Part shown: positions 23,837-37,401 of the stretch, piece after piece
How the letters are laid out: every line of letters begins with the position of its first letter
Numbering within the stretch: position 1 is the stretch's first letter
Origin: Dictyophora rubrovolvata
Lineage: Eukaryota > Basidiomycota > Agaricomycetes > Phallales > Phallaceae
DNA: 64,000 bases
Assembly: GCA_029959195.1 (NCBI GenBank)
Contig: CP114122.1
Location: forward strand, 868,001 to 932,000
Direction of reading: 5' to 3'
Position numbers and translations under genes: made by a program
Notes under the pieces: model-generated
What the model was told of the DNA's origin: nothing
Database searches by the model: none
Seen by the model: the letters and a program-made list of their open reading frames with translations, nothing else

Positions 23837-24219
23837 TAGGGGATGTCAGAGTAGGTCGTTTCAAGGCCGTTTCGCTGTCCGTTTCGCTGCCCGTTTCGAG
23901 ATGTCGGGAATACCTCGGGAATACCACTTATCCCGTTTTAACTCTGAACACCCCCGCTGCCCGACCGTTTCGACGACCGTTTCGTGCGCCGTTTCACCTA
24001 TGCATTGTACAGTTACTCAAAAAAAATTTATATGATTTATTAAAGAAATATTTCTAAAAATCCTCCTTAAAAATTCATCCCTGACCGAGAATGACCGATG
24101 GGTGAAACGAACGGCTGCCGTTTCGCTCAGTTCAGTGAAACGCCTCGAGAGGCGTTTCACTGAAGTCGAAACGGACAGCGAAGCGGCCTTGAAACGGCCT
24201 ACTCTGACATCCCTTAATA
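23833..24219. mobile_element. 375-bp MITE with ~47-bp terminal inverted repeats
   Basis: The element spans 23839-24213, flanked by TTAATA at 23833-23838 and 24214-24219. The left end starts GGGGATGTCAGAGTAGG; the right end is its reverse complement, starting GGGATGTCAGAGTAGG. The inverted match runs about 47 bp with two or three mismatches. The termini and interior are built from repeats of CCGTTTCG and variants. No ORF, so non-autonomous. The duplicated TTAATA contains the stop codon of the upstream ligase pseudogene. Superfamily not assigned. Confidence 0.85.
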
Positions 24220-25019
24220 ATTAAATTAATTGATGTGCTGTATGCTAATGTGTAGCAGTAATTGGGTCTCGAATGTGGAACAAGTTCGACGTGATAGATC
24301 TACAATCGTTTTCGATCGAATCCTGGGTAACATGTTTTCAATTTGCCCATGGTTCTTCGGACATGATTTGTCTTGTTTTCCGCAGATTAATGTAAATCTC
24401 CGGCAAATATTAGCAATCTCAAACGTTGATCAAGTCGGGCTGGCTACAGCGCTACGAGCGGCTACACATTAACCGGGTGTGCACAATGGACGTCTCGAAT
24501 CATTGATCATATTATTGAAAACTTTTCCCCCAACGCTACGAACGTCGAATTTGATTGGAAGACAAAGCACCCACATGCTTATTTCAATGACATCAGGGGC
24601 AGTGGCGCTTCAAGAAGGTGCAATGATGGATAAGATAACCGCCCGATGATGTGTGTGCCCGGTATTTACAACTCCGCAAGTTTCATTCGTGAAAGGTCGC
24701 AACTTCGCCAAATTGCTGTTCCTACGTGACTCGGTATGTTAAGAAATATCAATGAAATTGCAAAGTTTTTTCCTTTCTTGTTCGCGCTTGGTCAATTCAA
24801 AATATATTGCTATTGCAAGGGAACAGCTCAAGAGCCAACGATAGTCGTGGGATACAAAACAAACATGGCTTCTTAAAAAATGATTCCTTGGCTTCGAATA
24901 TTCGTTTAAAAACCCTGTAGTTGATATTTGGTCGCAGCGACCCAACTCCTTAAACTCCCTGCCTCTTCCATCCATATCCGTCCAATACCTAAACCTCTCC
25001 TATCGCCAAGTTGCCACTG
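24220..25019. other. intergenic
   Basis: Former 3' flank of the degenerate ligase and promoter of the intact one. An open stretch at 24.3-24.6 kb was examined but has no recognisable family. Confidence 0.3.
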
Positions 25020-26882
25020 ATGGCCCATCCGTTTATCACGACCTTTAAAAAAGCCGCCCAGTCTTATGGTAATAAACCAGCAATTAGAGTCCCAACCATC
25101 AAAGTGGGCCGTGTTATCGAAGGGTGGAGAGATGTTACCTACGCACAGTTCTACGACCAACTCGACATCGTAGCCAAGTACTGGTCGAACACATTGAAAC
25201 TCCCCTGTGGGTCTATAGTCGCTCTATGGTATGGTCTCACCTTCATTTTTAGGACAAGTATTTTAACACTTATACAATCAGGATGTCTGGCATGCCTTAC
25301 TCTGATCTCCTGCATATATACGGCGTTATGAGAGCCGGTTACGTTCCTCATATCCTATTCTCAGAAATAACCAGTCTAGACATGATGCACGATCTGTTCA
25401 ATCAAACCGATGCTCGGGTCGTAATTCACGTGCCTACCCTTTCCGTAGAGGAACTGCCCAAGCAAATACCCTGCTATCTCGCTCCGGATGCTGAAGAGAT
25501 ACCAGAAGAACAATGTGTAGATGCGGTTATACCAAACTTTGACACGATTGTTATACCCGATGAGGATATTATTGCGATTATACAGACTTCGGGATCTACT
25601 TCGGGTCGTCCGAAGGTCGTTCGGCTCAGACAAAGGTGGTTTGAAGCCAATTCTCGCAAGTTGAATATTCGAGAAGAGAGTGAAATAGTCGTACCACGAG
25701 TTGGTTCCTTCTGTCATGTGGGCCAGTTGTTGTGTAGGTTTCATGGTCACTCTCAGATTATTTTTTCTAATGTTTTTAATAGCTTTGATAATGTATTTCA
25801 AAGAGCAAGCTTGCCTGGTCATGATACCATGGAATAACTTCTCCGCTGATGACACCATTCGAATGTCCAAGGAATGTGGGATCAATGTATTGGTTCAATA
25901 CGCACCGTATTTGTCGGACACAATCCGATATGCTCAGAAAAATCCCGAGCTTCTCGCAATTTTACAGTCTTTCCCTACCGTCTTTTATACTGGTGCAGCA
26001 CTGAGCGAAGCTGATGTCGAATGGTGCGGGAAAAATAAGATTCAACTATCGGTATTGTTTTGCTCCCCCTTTGATGACGCATAAATCTGATTCTCTTTTT
26101 GCTGGTGCAGACGGCTTTGGCTATGACTGAGACCGGCATCTTGATGGCCACCAACAATCCCCCAATATTCCATCTTATCAGACCCGACGGCTGCTCGTAC
26201 AAAATGGTTCCGGTTGATGATGGAGTCGCACCAGAATACATCAAAGCGAAATCTCCGTTATTAGAACTAGTCGTTCTTTCAGATTCCTCAGATCGCCCGG
26301 ACCCCTCCTTCTGCGATCCACATGACGGACACTTCCATACAAAAGATCTGTTCGAAGAAGTGACACCGGGAGGATATATGTACCGGGGCCGGCTTGATGA
26401 TATTCTTATCATGAAAGGAGCTCGCAAACTCGATACCAAGTGAGTGGACTCGTGATCAATTCAAGAATTTTGGGGAAATGGTTCTAATTGGATCGCCTAG
26501 GTACATCGAGGAACAGGTATACAACTTATGTGAAGGTCTTATTTCTATTTGTGTTACGGTGGGATCAGGAAAGCCATCACCCGCCCTTCTTGTGGAGCCT
26601 GCTTCAGCCAACATCGTTGATGTGGCAGAACTCATTCGACAAATCGGTGAGAAGGTGATTTCGATCAACGAGGGTGGGTTTCCTTGCGAGCGCATCAATC
26701 CAAGCCATATTCTCCTATTACCCCCTGGAGAATTGCCTCGTACATCCGTGAGTCATGGATTACATTCTCTTGATTTTTTGACACCTGAAATAACATGGTT
26801 GTGCACGCAGTTTAAAAGTAATATAAACCGTGTAGCGGCTGAAAGGAAATTCAGGAGCGAGATTGACGCGTTGTACGTTTGA
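25020..26882 (+). CDS. AMP-forming adenylate ligase (stand-alone A domain)
   Basis: Exons 25020-25228, 25282-25733, 25783-26051, 26111-26439, 26501-26747 and 26811-26882 encode 525 residues. ANL-superfamily motifs appear in order: the ATP-binding loop TSGSTSGRPK (about 172-181), A5 MTETG, and the hinge region YRGRLDDILIMKGAR. Such enzymes activate a carboxylic acid as its acyl-adenylate. The sequence most resembles adenylation domains of fungal NRPS-like adenylate-forming reductases, but it ends soon after the A domain with no carrier or reductase domain. It may therefore work with a separate carrier or transfer to CoA; the substrate cannot be read. No targeting signal. It is the intact partner of the tandem pseudogene upstream. 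Confidence 0.85.
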
Positions 26883-27388
26883 AAGGACGTTCGATATTTT
26901 TTTGTTCTAGATGGGATTACGCTTGTGGCTCGCCTTCATTAATTTAAATTCATCAGCATATGTTCAACTTGTATTTATAATTACTTTTTGTTGCGTCAAA
27001 TCAATCAGTATTCAATGGATGATGGTTAGTGTACATGTACACGCGAGAATTCGCAAGTGATCTCAAATACCCGCCGCCCCCGGACCTCAATCGATCCAGT
27101 GCCGAACTATATTACTCAATGTCGGCTCTGGTTCTCACCTTTGTTCCCGGCCACCAATGGACAGCGCTCCGCTGGCAATTAAAACCGTTGCGAACGTGAA
27201 TTATATCACGGTTTGATTTTATTGAACGCTCTCGACTCATTAGTACCGATTCATCAATGCATCACGCGGCACGCCTGAGCCTGAGATGATATCGAATAAT
27301 TTGCATTTCTCGGGTTGTAATATTGAAAGTCCGAGCAAGACAGCTTGCAAAAATAACAGTTTACTGAATTGTGTTAAAAAAATCATAA
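26883..27388. other. intergenic
   Basis: Ligase 3' flank up to the proposed left end of the Plavaka transposon. No gene recognised. Confidence 0.3.
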
Positions 27389-27672
27389 CATCAGGAAAAC
27401 TACCCCACTCGTGTAGCGCTCTGTAGGAAACAGGCGTCTACGATGTCCTATGTCGCGTTATGTAGTGTGACGATTTTATATAGTCATATGTAGACTACGC
27501 AATTCTACGTCGACCTACGCCTTCCTATATATCTCGCCCTAGTTTACATATGGCAATCACACTATAAGTGACTATCAACTCTATTCTGATGCTTTTATTG
27601 CGTTTTTTAATTCTGATTCATTCAGATCTATTTGTATGGCACGGAAAGTGACTGGAAGAAGTATTTACTCAG

Positions 27673-30588
27673 TTAAGGGTTTATGAAGAAAGATTCGCAT
27701 TTTTCCAGGACATTTTCTGATGTCCATGTGGAATCCCAGGACAGGTTAAAAACTGGCAAGAGATGACACCCGCTCCTTATCTTTTCAAGTGGAATGATCC
27801 CTGTTTTCCGCTGACCTCGTACCTTTGCTCGGCGCACAATGTACATCCCAAAAGTATTTGAAATGACACGTCGACTGGTGAAATACTCAACATATGCTAA
27901 CGCTTTTTCAAATTTGCCTAATTCTGGTGGCAATGTAAAGATCACTCGGACTTGAACTACAGCCACTCCTACACATGGTAAGCATAGATTTCATCCGGAT
28001 TGATGTAATCACAAGCTTACCTTCAATTCCCATCACCTCTGCATCCCCTTTTAAATCAACAATTGCCGTATCAAAATGAGCAGGAGTATTTTCAGCCGCA
28101 GGAGTAGCACGAATTATATCAGTTTCTGGAGGTTCATTGAATCCTGATAATGGCGCGTAAGCCAAACGAATTCTTCTGTAAACATCGAAGCGATGATGTT
28201 CAGAGGGTATTGATATTCCAGGGGCATGTTCAATGAGGAAGTTGCTAAGTGTCGCCAGGAAATTCGATGCACCGTATTGCTCTTGCAGGATTTCCACCGA
28301 AGTTCGCGGATACGCCGGGACTTTATTCAACTTGAGTGTTGTAAGTTCTTTCCATTGATACACTCTTGCTGGTTCTGAAGACTGCTTTAGGCCTGAATGC
28401 GTAATTGGGGAATCCTCCATTGTTAACTGGCTGTCTTCTCCTGGCTCGGTATCTGATTCACCGGCAAATGTAGAGCCTTCCTGCCTCCAACACAAGTACG
28501 CTTCAAAACCGTCAACTGTTTCTTGTCGCCGCAGCCAACCAACCATTTGTTTAAGGTGATCCCGATGATTACTTGCATAATAACCTTCCTTGACAAAATT
28601 GATATGCAATTGTTCAGGAAGCTCCGTATTGAAGCCGTCGGTGGATCCGAAGTTGGCAATACTTTGGCAATAATGGCGGATGCTATGTAGTTTAGGTATG
28701 TTGAAATCTGAGCGCTGATTTGAGATAATAAATACTTCTTTGTACTTATCGAACTCATTTAGGGCGGCTTGCATGTACTTGAGTGTTTCTGTAGAATGTG
28801 TAGAGAAATTGGCATAATATATAAAGTCAAAAAGGCCACGAGCAGCGTGGAAACATTTATCGTCGACTGAATTAGCCAGGACCCCAAGGAAAACCTTTTC
28901 GACTTCTTTAGCTTCGGTTCCAGTCCACTGGGACAATACGGAAATGCCTTTATTGAAATGCCGAAGTCCTGCATGCGTAGGTAGGGTTTTGAAACGGGAG
29001 TCAAGCTCAATTTTGCCGGCTAAGTTGGAACACCAGGTAAGAAGGTGATCTTTGAAGATCCCCTTATGAACTTGATGAAGCAAGTCGGGTGTGAAAGCCG
29101 CGAAGATATCAGAATGTGGTAAGTCTTCCCAAAAGGGATTGAAGACATCATCACGGATTCCATCGGCATTCATAGTAGTCTTGAATCCATTTGCATCATC
29201 CTGTAAGACTCGCAGTGTATGTTCTTGTTCACGGTGGGTAGCGGTCACTGATGGATCATTTAAAGGGCATCCACGTTTTCGAGCTTGAACCAAGCATTTT
29301 GGGCACCTGCTTTCCTTGCAGCAAGCAACAAGACATTGCTCGGGGTGATCAGCAACATATGCTGCGAAGATTGGGTAAACACCACGAATTTTCCCATCTC
29401 CACAGGTCATGTCCACTCCAGAGCAGCCAGCTTCGATGAGTGGCTGTAACAGGATCTTCATGCAATAATGGAAGAGTCTGCGCTTGATTGCAGTGCGCTT
29501 GGCCTCAGTAAAACATTCGAATTTACTAACTGGAAGGTACCCCAGTAACAGCATTGCGCAACCCCGAGGTTGTCGTCGCACGTGTTTGGAAACGTTGCCA
29601 ATGGAAAGATACACAGGCCATGCGACTTTATCCCCGCCGAACTGTGATAGCCTTGTTGCGTCACTTGAAATAATTACTGGTGCAATTGTAGCCTTAGGTG
29701 GAAGTTTGGCCTACCAATCGTGAGGATATATTCATATAACTAAGTTTGGTTGAGAACTTACTTGGGTTTTCCACCACCAGTTGCCTGTGTTCATCTCGTT
29801 AAATATCTGTTCTTGCTGACTCTCATCGGTGAAGATTTTGACAGGTGTGTATGACATGTGACCCTTGAGTGCTGGGTTCCCAATAATTTCACGAACAACT
29901 TCAACAGGGTTACGCTTCCAAAGTTCAACATGGATTTTCTGCGGTACACCGGCTTCATTCTGTACATCTCCTATAAGTTCAATTTCTTCACATTCCAGCG
30001 CTGTACTATTGAATGTTGGCAGATTATCAATCTTCTGTAGGAAGGAGCGTTTGTTATGGAAAGACAGTCCCAAACGTCGCTTGACCTATGTTATGTGGTG
30101 AGTTTTATGACCAGGGTTTAGGGTTTAGAGACACGTACCGAACTTAAGTCTAGGAACTTATCAATCTGCCCATGTGAGAGGCTGCTTTTCATTATCCAAT
30201 GTGCCATCTCCCACTCCTCATCGGCAAACCCACCCCATTCCCCATTTCTATCTGAGTTGTTCTTCATTGTCTCCCAAGCAGTCTCGCCAATCCCAATGAC
30301 ACATCCAGCCTCTGCATGTTCAGGATAGGTTTCGATATAATGGGGAGCATGGAAGGGCTCCTCTGGAATGGATGTAGCACTCAGTGAGTCGGGAAAAGGT
30401 TCCTGCTGGTTAATTACTGAATCCGAGATAGAGTGGATTGGTTGTGGAATGTTGGACTCGTTTGCATCAACAGTTTCTTCAACTTGCTTGCGAAATGCAG
30501 CTGCGCATGCTAAGTTCTGTTTAAGATGACTCCGCTGAGACTTTTCTGAGGTGAAAGGTTGTCTGCAAATTACGCAGAGGAAAACCAT
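27673..30588 (-). CDS. Plavaka transposase
   Basis: Exons (minus) 30588-30139, 30085-29762, 29710-28021 and 27968-27673 join in frame to 919 residues. The N-terminus has a zinc-finger-like CVICRQPFTSEKSQRSH motif. The middle matches the Plavaka family: VELWKRNPVEVVREIIGNP, GNWWWKTQ, PPKATIAPVIISSDATRLS, GDKVAWPVYLSIGNVSK, MLLLGYLPVSKFECF, FTPDLLHQVHKGIFKDHLL. The C-terminus ends with LGKFEKALAYVEYFT and a short tail. Plavaka is a family of large agaricomycete DNA transposases that act in the nucleus. The frame is intact across all four exons, so the copy may still be functional. Its first intron contains TTTAGGG twice. Confidence 0.88.
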
Positions 30589-32144
30589 GACCGTGCAATC
30601 AAAAAAATTCAAGAAGAAATGTGAATCTGTTGCTAAGTGAGTTGATTACTATTGTTTGGTTTGTGCTTAGTGTTTGACTCCAAACTGACGTGTCAAACAG
30701 GTGATACCTGCCCGTAAAATAAAGTTTTTCAAGTCAGGTGATTTTTTTTCTAGCTGTATATATATTGCAGAGTCAAATTCTCTCTCTTTCACTATTCCTA
30801 TCAACCTTGTGTCCTCCTATTTGCTCACAATGCCAGTGTTCTCTAAACCTCTCCCCATTCAAAATCCTAATGCAGCCTCCGAGTCTGCTGTTTATGCAGG
30901 ACATACTCACCCAACTCGTCAGCGTGTTCGTACAGTGAAGGGGTCACTTTATGGTATTTTTTTTGTGATTTATGACATCAGTCCACTGAGCATTACATAG
31001 CTGAAGAGTTGTCAAAAGAAAATAGAAAATTGCCCAAATGCAAGGCTCCAGCTAAAAAACAGGTCACGAAGAAAACTCCAAGTGCCACTATTCGGGCCTC
31101 TCCTGTTCCACCTGTATCCATGATGTTCACCAAATCTACACATGCTAATTCAGACCCTTTCGAGGATGTACCTGATGAAGGAGCCAGTAATGACATTTCA
31201 AGTTTGTTAAATTGGGACAATTGTCATGATCCGATTCATGACATCACTAGTGATACGGATTTCTTATTATATTCCCTTATTTCATCGTACTTAAATGTTA
31301 TCTTATCACAATTGCTTCGTAGACACCACGACCGGAAGTCTTATCAGACTTCATCACCGTTTTCACAAAGTCCTAGACGCCATTGTCTTCCTAGGACTTA
31401 CAGTAAGCCGCTGTAAGCTTCACTATGCGCAAAAGGAAAATAATACACCTAGCGAAATACACAAGAAAAGAATGAGTGAGGTAGTCAATCTCCGCGGAGC
31501 AAGTCCAGGTGCTGCTTAGTGCGAAATAAAGGGGGGGGGGGGGGAAGGTGATGGAAATAACAACAAACAACAATAACCAAAAGATGGTTACTTGTTAACA
31601 AATCAAGATTGCTTGTAAGGCAAAGTACGATAATCGCGATAACTCAGATCGCAAGTTTATACTCCGAAATGTACGGTCTCAGAGTTTTCCAAAGGTAAAG
31701 ACATGAGTGTAGAGATAGACAAGAGGCAAAACCAAAAACACTAAACAAAAACCACAAACTTAAACTTGAGTCAAACTAACGTAGGTATTGCTGCTGTTAC
31801 AGGTATTTACATGCAGTATTTATACGTTTTGGAACAATAAGAATGTTTTTGGGCTTTGAGTGGCAACACAATTAGTAATTGTGAGCTGGATTTGTAATAA
31901 GGAAGAAAAGAAACAAAGAGAAAAGCGAGTAAAAATAAAAAAAAAAAGGGGCATATGAGTCAGTGAGACTATACTATTATAAAGAGCGAACAAAAGAATT
32001 TCAAGGTGATGACAAACAAAAAGAAAGAAAGGAGCAACACAAAAGAATGGATTTAGAATCAATACAAGTACAAAAGGAAAGAAAAAGGAGCAAACAAGAA
32101 AGGAAACGATGAGAATAGGAGGTCATTTTATTCATCCTTACTAA

Positions 32145-33015
32145 TTTTCTGTTAAGTACCGATTCTCGGGTATTGGCGACGAATGTATAAACGTTAATAA
32201 TCATATTTAATGATGATACAAACATCACCGTAATGTCGTAGAGCGTGGTCTCAACCTGAGTGGGTTGTACCACGACAGTCCTCTGGATGTTGGCTCTACT
32301 TGTCTTGACGTCGTTCGGGATCTTCGAGTCATCGTAGAATCTCGTTGAGCTGAAGCTCTAAGAAGTCTAAAACGATCTGGTAGAATAGATCGTCGACTAG
32401 AAAGCAGAAGAACAAGAGATGGAAGAAGTAGCGGATCCAACGCCGGAACGGCGTTGTCGCTATGGACGGTTTAGATTTAAAGTGTTTGGAAATGACTGAA
32501 GCACTATTGGGAAATGAAGACTATATTGAGATATCGAACTAGGTTCAATATTAAGTCTGAAGAGAAGTCTAGCTACGAAGTATAGGAGGCTTTATATACA
32601 AGTACACTAGAGGTTTGAATCTCAGTTCGAAATAGATAACGAACTTGAGAACGTATACATGTCATAGCAATTCATGAGTATCATAGGTATATGCAGGGTC
32701 AGTTTGCCATGTGGCAAACATGAGGCAACAAGAACAAAGGGAAAGCACATAAGGACCTATGACCGTCATAGATGATCTCATGCGTGGTTTGGAACTAGAA
32801 TTTATACCAAAGGTCTATCCGCGGCTTACTGTAAGTCCTAGGAAGACGACGGCCTCTAGGACTTCGTAAAAACGGCGATGAAGTCTGATAAGACTTCTGG
32901 TCGTGGTGTCTATGAAGCGATTGTGATAAGATAACGTTTAAGTACGATAAGATAAGGGAATATAATAAGGAATCCGTATCGCTAGTGATGTCATGAATCG
33001 GATCATGACATTTTC
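32145..33015 (-). mobile_element. solo-LTR-like repeat X-2 with 5-bp target duplication
   Basis: 861 bp (32150-33010) from TGTTAAGTACC to GGATCATGACA, the reverse orientation of X. It is flanked by TTTTC on both sides (32145-32149, 33011-33015). The sequence around the empty site survives in W-3 at about 48470-48510, which confirms the insertion. Looks whole as a solo LTR. Confidence 0.85.
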
Positions 33016-34225
33016 CCAAAATAGACATCACCATCAATAAGCGCTTCACAGCCTCAGATTTTCGATCTTCATCTCCTTCCTTTAACCTCGGAAACAATGT
33101 GTGTTTGCCACTGCCATATGTATCTGCGTATTTCGTTATTGAACTCTTGTTAAAGAGTTCCAATCGTACAGAACTAAAGGTCTCCACTCAAGGTACTCGG
33201 GAAGCGGTTGGGAAGTATCAACCTCTAGCAGACAGTAGTCAGGGGCAGGATGATTGTCGATCGCATTAGTGGGAGCATCCATGAAAAGAAATTCATCATG
33301 ATAAAGAAGTGGTCGATGGAATATGAACCGCCAAACAGGTTGTTCACTACGATGAAACTGGCAAACCCAAACCAATTCATATGAACGAGTGAGTATGTTA
33401 ATATGGATTATTTCGTTCACTTTTGGATTCTCTGGGAATTCCAGTTTCTCGTAGGGTACCTGGTATTCTTGAATGGGGACTAGAGAATGCGGCCATAACG
33501 TACTTCTGTCTACCTTGATGTTTGTACCAGAGATGCAATAAATCCGTATTGTTGATTCGAAGTTGGCATATCATTCGTCCAAAGTTATCCCTGTGAAAGG
33601 ATAAAAGGGGTAAGGAAGGAAGGAAGTGGGGGTGAGTGATTCATAGCCAAGAGGTTGTACAAGGCTCATGATGGAAGAGAAGGATAAGAAAGGATGGAAT
33701 TAATTTAGACTCCGAAAGAAAAGAAATGAGACAACAAAAGAGGGGAATAAAAAAATAAAGAAGTCCTTGTTTTTCGTTTTAATTAGTCCTGATTATTCAA
33801 ATGAAGTACTTTCTATAGCATTATCCTAGATGTCTTAAATATAGCCGAACAGAATTTCCGAAGTCGATGTAGCTTGGGGACAGTAGAAACAGGAGTCGTA
33901 GGACAAAAAGAAGGTGATGAAGGTTCGGTGGGAGGATCAAAGGTGGAGATAGGAGGTTTTGGAGTCATGAGAAATTGTGGAGTACCAGAATCGTAGAAAG
34001 GAAGGAAAAATTCAGGTTCTGGCATGTGCTGATATCGACGACGGATCCATGAACAAGGGACATCGAATACAATGTGCCAGAATGCATGTCCATGTTCAGC
34101 AGTAGCCCATATCCTAGTAACCGTGTCCAGTAGACCTATGTGAATTGTGTACATATTCACCACAACGAACCATTCTTCATATCCTTCTAACCATAATTGT
34201 GTTCCAAAAGAAACCTTCTTATCGC

Positions 34226-36491
34226 TGTCGCGCACCAAAATCTTCCTAATAAGGAAACGTTCCGATTTTTGGTTCAAAGCGGAGTTTCAAACTACCAAAA
34301 ACTTAACTGATACACCACAGCCTCTCAAAATCAAAACCCTTATGAAAAATGGCCGCATTTTCATTTCACTATACATCATCAATCTCTTTGCCCATTCCAG
34401 CATCTCCCACTGAGTCATTACCCCCCTCCGACGATGAATCTATATCACCTTTTCGTTTTTCGCCTTCTAGTCCAAGGACATACGATTTGGATCTGCATAC
34501 GACTCTTTATATCTATAGTTCCCAATATGCGAGTCTTGACATCGACAAAGAAACGTACCTCCCGAAGTTCCCTCCACCTCTTATTATTCGTCAATGCAGA
34601 AGTTCAGATTTGGTTCACCCCGGTCTCATGTTTGGAGAAAAGGTTTATATCGAGGAATGATTAGACTGGTTTACAATTATCAATGTTTATTCTACACCCG
34701 AATCAGCCGTTAAAGACTCATATCGGATTTGGTTAGTGACACAAGAAGGGTTTGAATTTACATTCCTGGTTCTAGATGTGCCAAGTCGTTGGGTTGTCAT
34801 GAAAAACATAAAAACGCAAAAACATAGCCCATATAGACCAGCCAATCTTGTTCCTGTAGATCCTCAAATGTCTCGTTTTTCACCCCATTCGCCAGAACCA
34901 ATATCTCTCCCCTCTTCTCCATCCAAACGATCCTTCCGAAAGATCCGACGTGTTTGCTCAAACCTTCTTAGACGAAATTAGGACAAAAGGCTTGATTAGG
35001 ATAAGCGATTAGATTTGTATTTCATCTCCTTCTTTCTTTTTGGACATTTCATTAGCACTTAAAAATTTTGGTTAACTCATATCATCATGTCGGACAATAA
35101 CAATACTCCTACTTCCCCTATTCCCCTTTTTCAACTCCCTTTCTTTCCTTTTGAATATCGTTCTTCTCTCAGATTCGGACCCAACCCTAATTTCCTCTCA
35201 CGACTTCGCGTTTACAATACTCTTGTTTCTGAAATTGATGTCGACCCCTCCACAATGCTTCCAATTACTCCACAGCCACTAATGGAGATTACTATTCCTT
35301 ATGACGATCTGGAGATAGGATATCCACAAGCTTTAACCCTGTATGAATGAACCAACGTCAATGTCATGGACGAATCGTATGAGTTTGTCGAGTTCCTTTC
35401 AACAAATTGTCAAGAAGAATCAATCTGGAGACTGGTCTTTCGTCATCAATTTCAAAGTTATACTCAATTCTTATTCATAGACGCACCCCTATCTGCCATC
35501 CCATCCCCTCCCGACTACTCTGTTGGAAATCAAACCCTCCCTTCCTATTCCGATCTCCAATCCAATCTCATTCAAGATCTGGTACTGTTAAGCGTTGCCA
35601 TAGCCATTATTATTGTGCCACAGCCACGAAGAAGAAGATCTCATCAACAAGAACCAGATCAGTAAGAAGTTTGGGATGGTAAGATTATAGTTTTGGGTAA
35701 GAGGTAGCGTGAGAAGTGCCAGATGGTGATTTTGGTAAAGCTATGCTGGGAATCCGGTTTCATTGTTTTCTTTTGATCTCTTTTTGTTTCTCTTTTGTTT
35801 CTCTTTTGTTTCAACATATTTCTCCTATTCCCCCTAACCACATATGCGATTCCCCTTTTTCTGTAATTGTATCCTCCATCGTTTTCTCCTTTTTCTTTTG
35901 TTTCTTTGTTCTCTTTTTGTTTCCTTTTGTTATCATGGTGAATGATGAGTGATCATTCTGCTTTCCTTTATATTTCCAAATGGTATATATACTGCATGTA
36001 AATAATTGTAACAGCAGCAATCTACCGGAACGGTTGTCTCAAGTTTTAGTTCAGTTTAAGTCAAGTTCAAGTCAAGTTCCGTCTCTAGTCTATTTCTACG
36101 CTCACGTCTATTTCTTTGGATTACTCTGAGTGAGGCCTCGGAGTATAAACTCAACGATTCGTATTGTCGTTGAAGCCTTACTAACTTTAAAACAGATTAT
36201 CATCGCTGTATTATCAACGGCGTATTGACTCACCATTTTTATCGCAACTCACATTTATCATCCCCCTCACACACACACGATCTTAGGATCATCATTTTTT
36301 TGTTGTTGTTGGTTTTATATCAACGCACACACACTCACTAAATATCATATTATTCCCCCACCCTCCTCCTTACGAAATCAGCACCAGGACCCGCTCCACG
36401 GAGACTAGACAGCCTCAAACAAAATATCTTCGTAGTTTTTCCAATTGTATATATAGCTATGACATTTAGCTATTATCTTCGGATCATTACA
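34226..36491 (+). mobile_element. W-1 repeat, inserted in W'
   Basis: Starts TGTCGCGCACC and ends GGATCATTACA, about 2.27 kb. It contains ORF-A (from ATG 34349 to about 34981), ORF-B (from ATG 35087 to about 35665) and a 3' region with a TATATATAC promoter-like box near 35985. Both ORFs are broken in this copy. It lies head-on in the ORF-A relative of W'. No clean target duplication was found. Confidence 0.6.
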
Positions 36492-36985
36492 TTGCCCACA
36501 TCTGAATACAAGATCAGATCCGAAGCTTTATGTCGACCGATAATAATGGGGTTCGGGTATAGTGGTAATAAGGTGGAGGGATCGAGGTTGAGGTGTGCAT
36601 AGGATGTGAAGTAGACGTAGTACTGAGTGTCCAAATCACAGAGATTGACATCAGGAGTAGGAGGGACAAAATGAAAACAATCAGAGTCATCGATAGAAGG
36701 AGCATGAAGGGACGGCAGGGAACGAGAAGAGTGAATCTGGAGTGAGGACATATCTTTTGTATCAATGTTTTTGGGATAAAAAAAAAAAGTTTTGGATGTG
36801 GGTTTTGGGTAGTTGCAAAAGTGAATTCAAGCTCTGAGGGACATATCGTGGGATTAGGGAATCTTTGGAACATTTACCCTATTTTTTGCCAAATATAGAT
36901 TTTGGTGCACGACACCACGGATAGACCTTTGGTATATATTCTAGTTCTAAACTGCGCATGAGATCATCTATGATGGTCATAGGTC

Positions 36986-37401
36986 CTTGTTGTCAGGGTA
37001 CGCTAGCGTCATCCCCTTATTTTTCTATATTTATCTTTGGTTCTGGTCTATTTTATTTATTTCCATATTTCTCATATTCTATCCCATCTCTTGCATTTCC
37101 CTCTCCTTCCATATTCCCATTTTTCCTCCAATGGGTGCTGAGCGCCCGTTCTCATCAGAGCCATGGCCTAGGCCCCAGCTAAAAGTCCGGGACCGGCGCG
37201 TATCCGTGCCCAGTCCATGAACCAAAGGCTGCGTGTGGCCTTCGCCGTTTTTCATAGTATATAGTTAGTAGCCCTAGAGGAGGGATCCCTAAGTTTGTTC
37301 TCTTAGGATCCCCTCCCTCTAGGTGAGTTAGTATTATTCCTAGAATATATCTTGCTTAGGATCCCCTCCCTCTAGTCTGAGAGAGTAGTCCTGACACTTG
37401 T
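36986..37401 (+). mobile_element. Y-1 short TG..CA repeat with 5-bp target duplication
   Basis: 406 bp (36991-37396), TGTCAGGGTA to GTCCTGACA, flanked by CTTGT on both sides. Non-coding; the centre holds a GC-rich block with CCATGGCCTAGG, and near one end a pair of opposed GGGATCC-containing motifs. It splits X-1. The form fits a solo LTR or a TRIM-like element. Looks whole. Confidence 0.85.

Larger units (their letters stand above)
31412..36914 (-). mobile_element. W' repeat (divergent relative of W), minus strand, inside X-1
   Basis: Read on the minus strand it starts TGTCGTGCACC at 36914 and ends GCTTACA at 31412. It carries recognisable relatives of the W ORF-A (around 36751-36470 and 34225-33813) and W ORF-B (around 33420-33136), then the TATA-containing 3' region with an unusual run of G/C at about 31532-31544. 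Two repeats lie inside it: X-2 (32150-33010) and W-1 (34226-36491). It is the most diverged W-type copy here and so probably the oldest. Broken. Confidence 0.6.

Noticed and set aside
30085-30138. TTTAGGG repeats resembling telomeric DNA
   Set aside because: Only two units, inside an intron of the Plavaka transposase; not a telomere or interstitial array.
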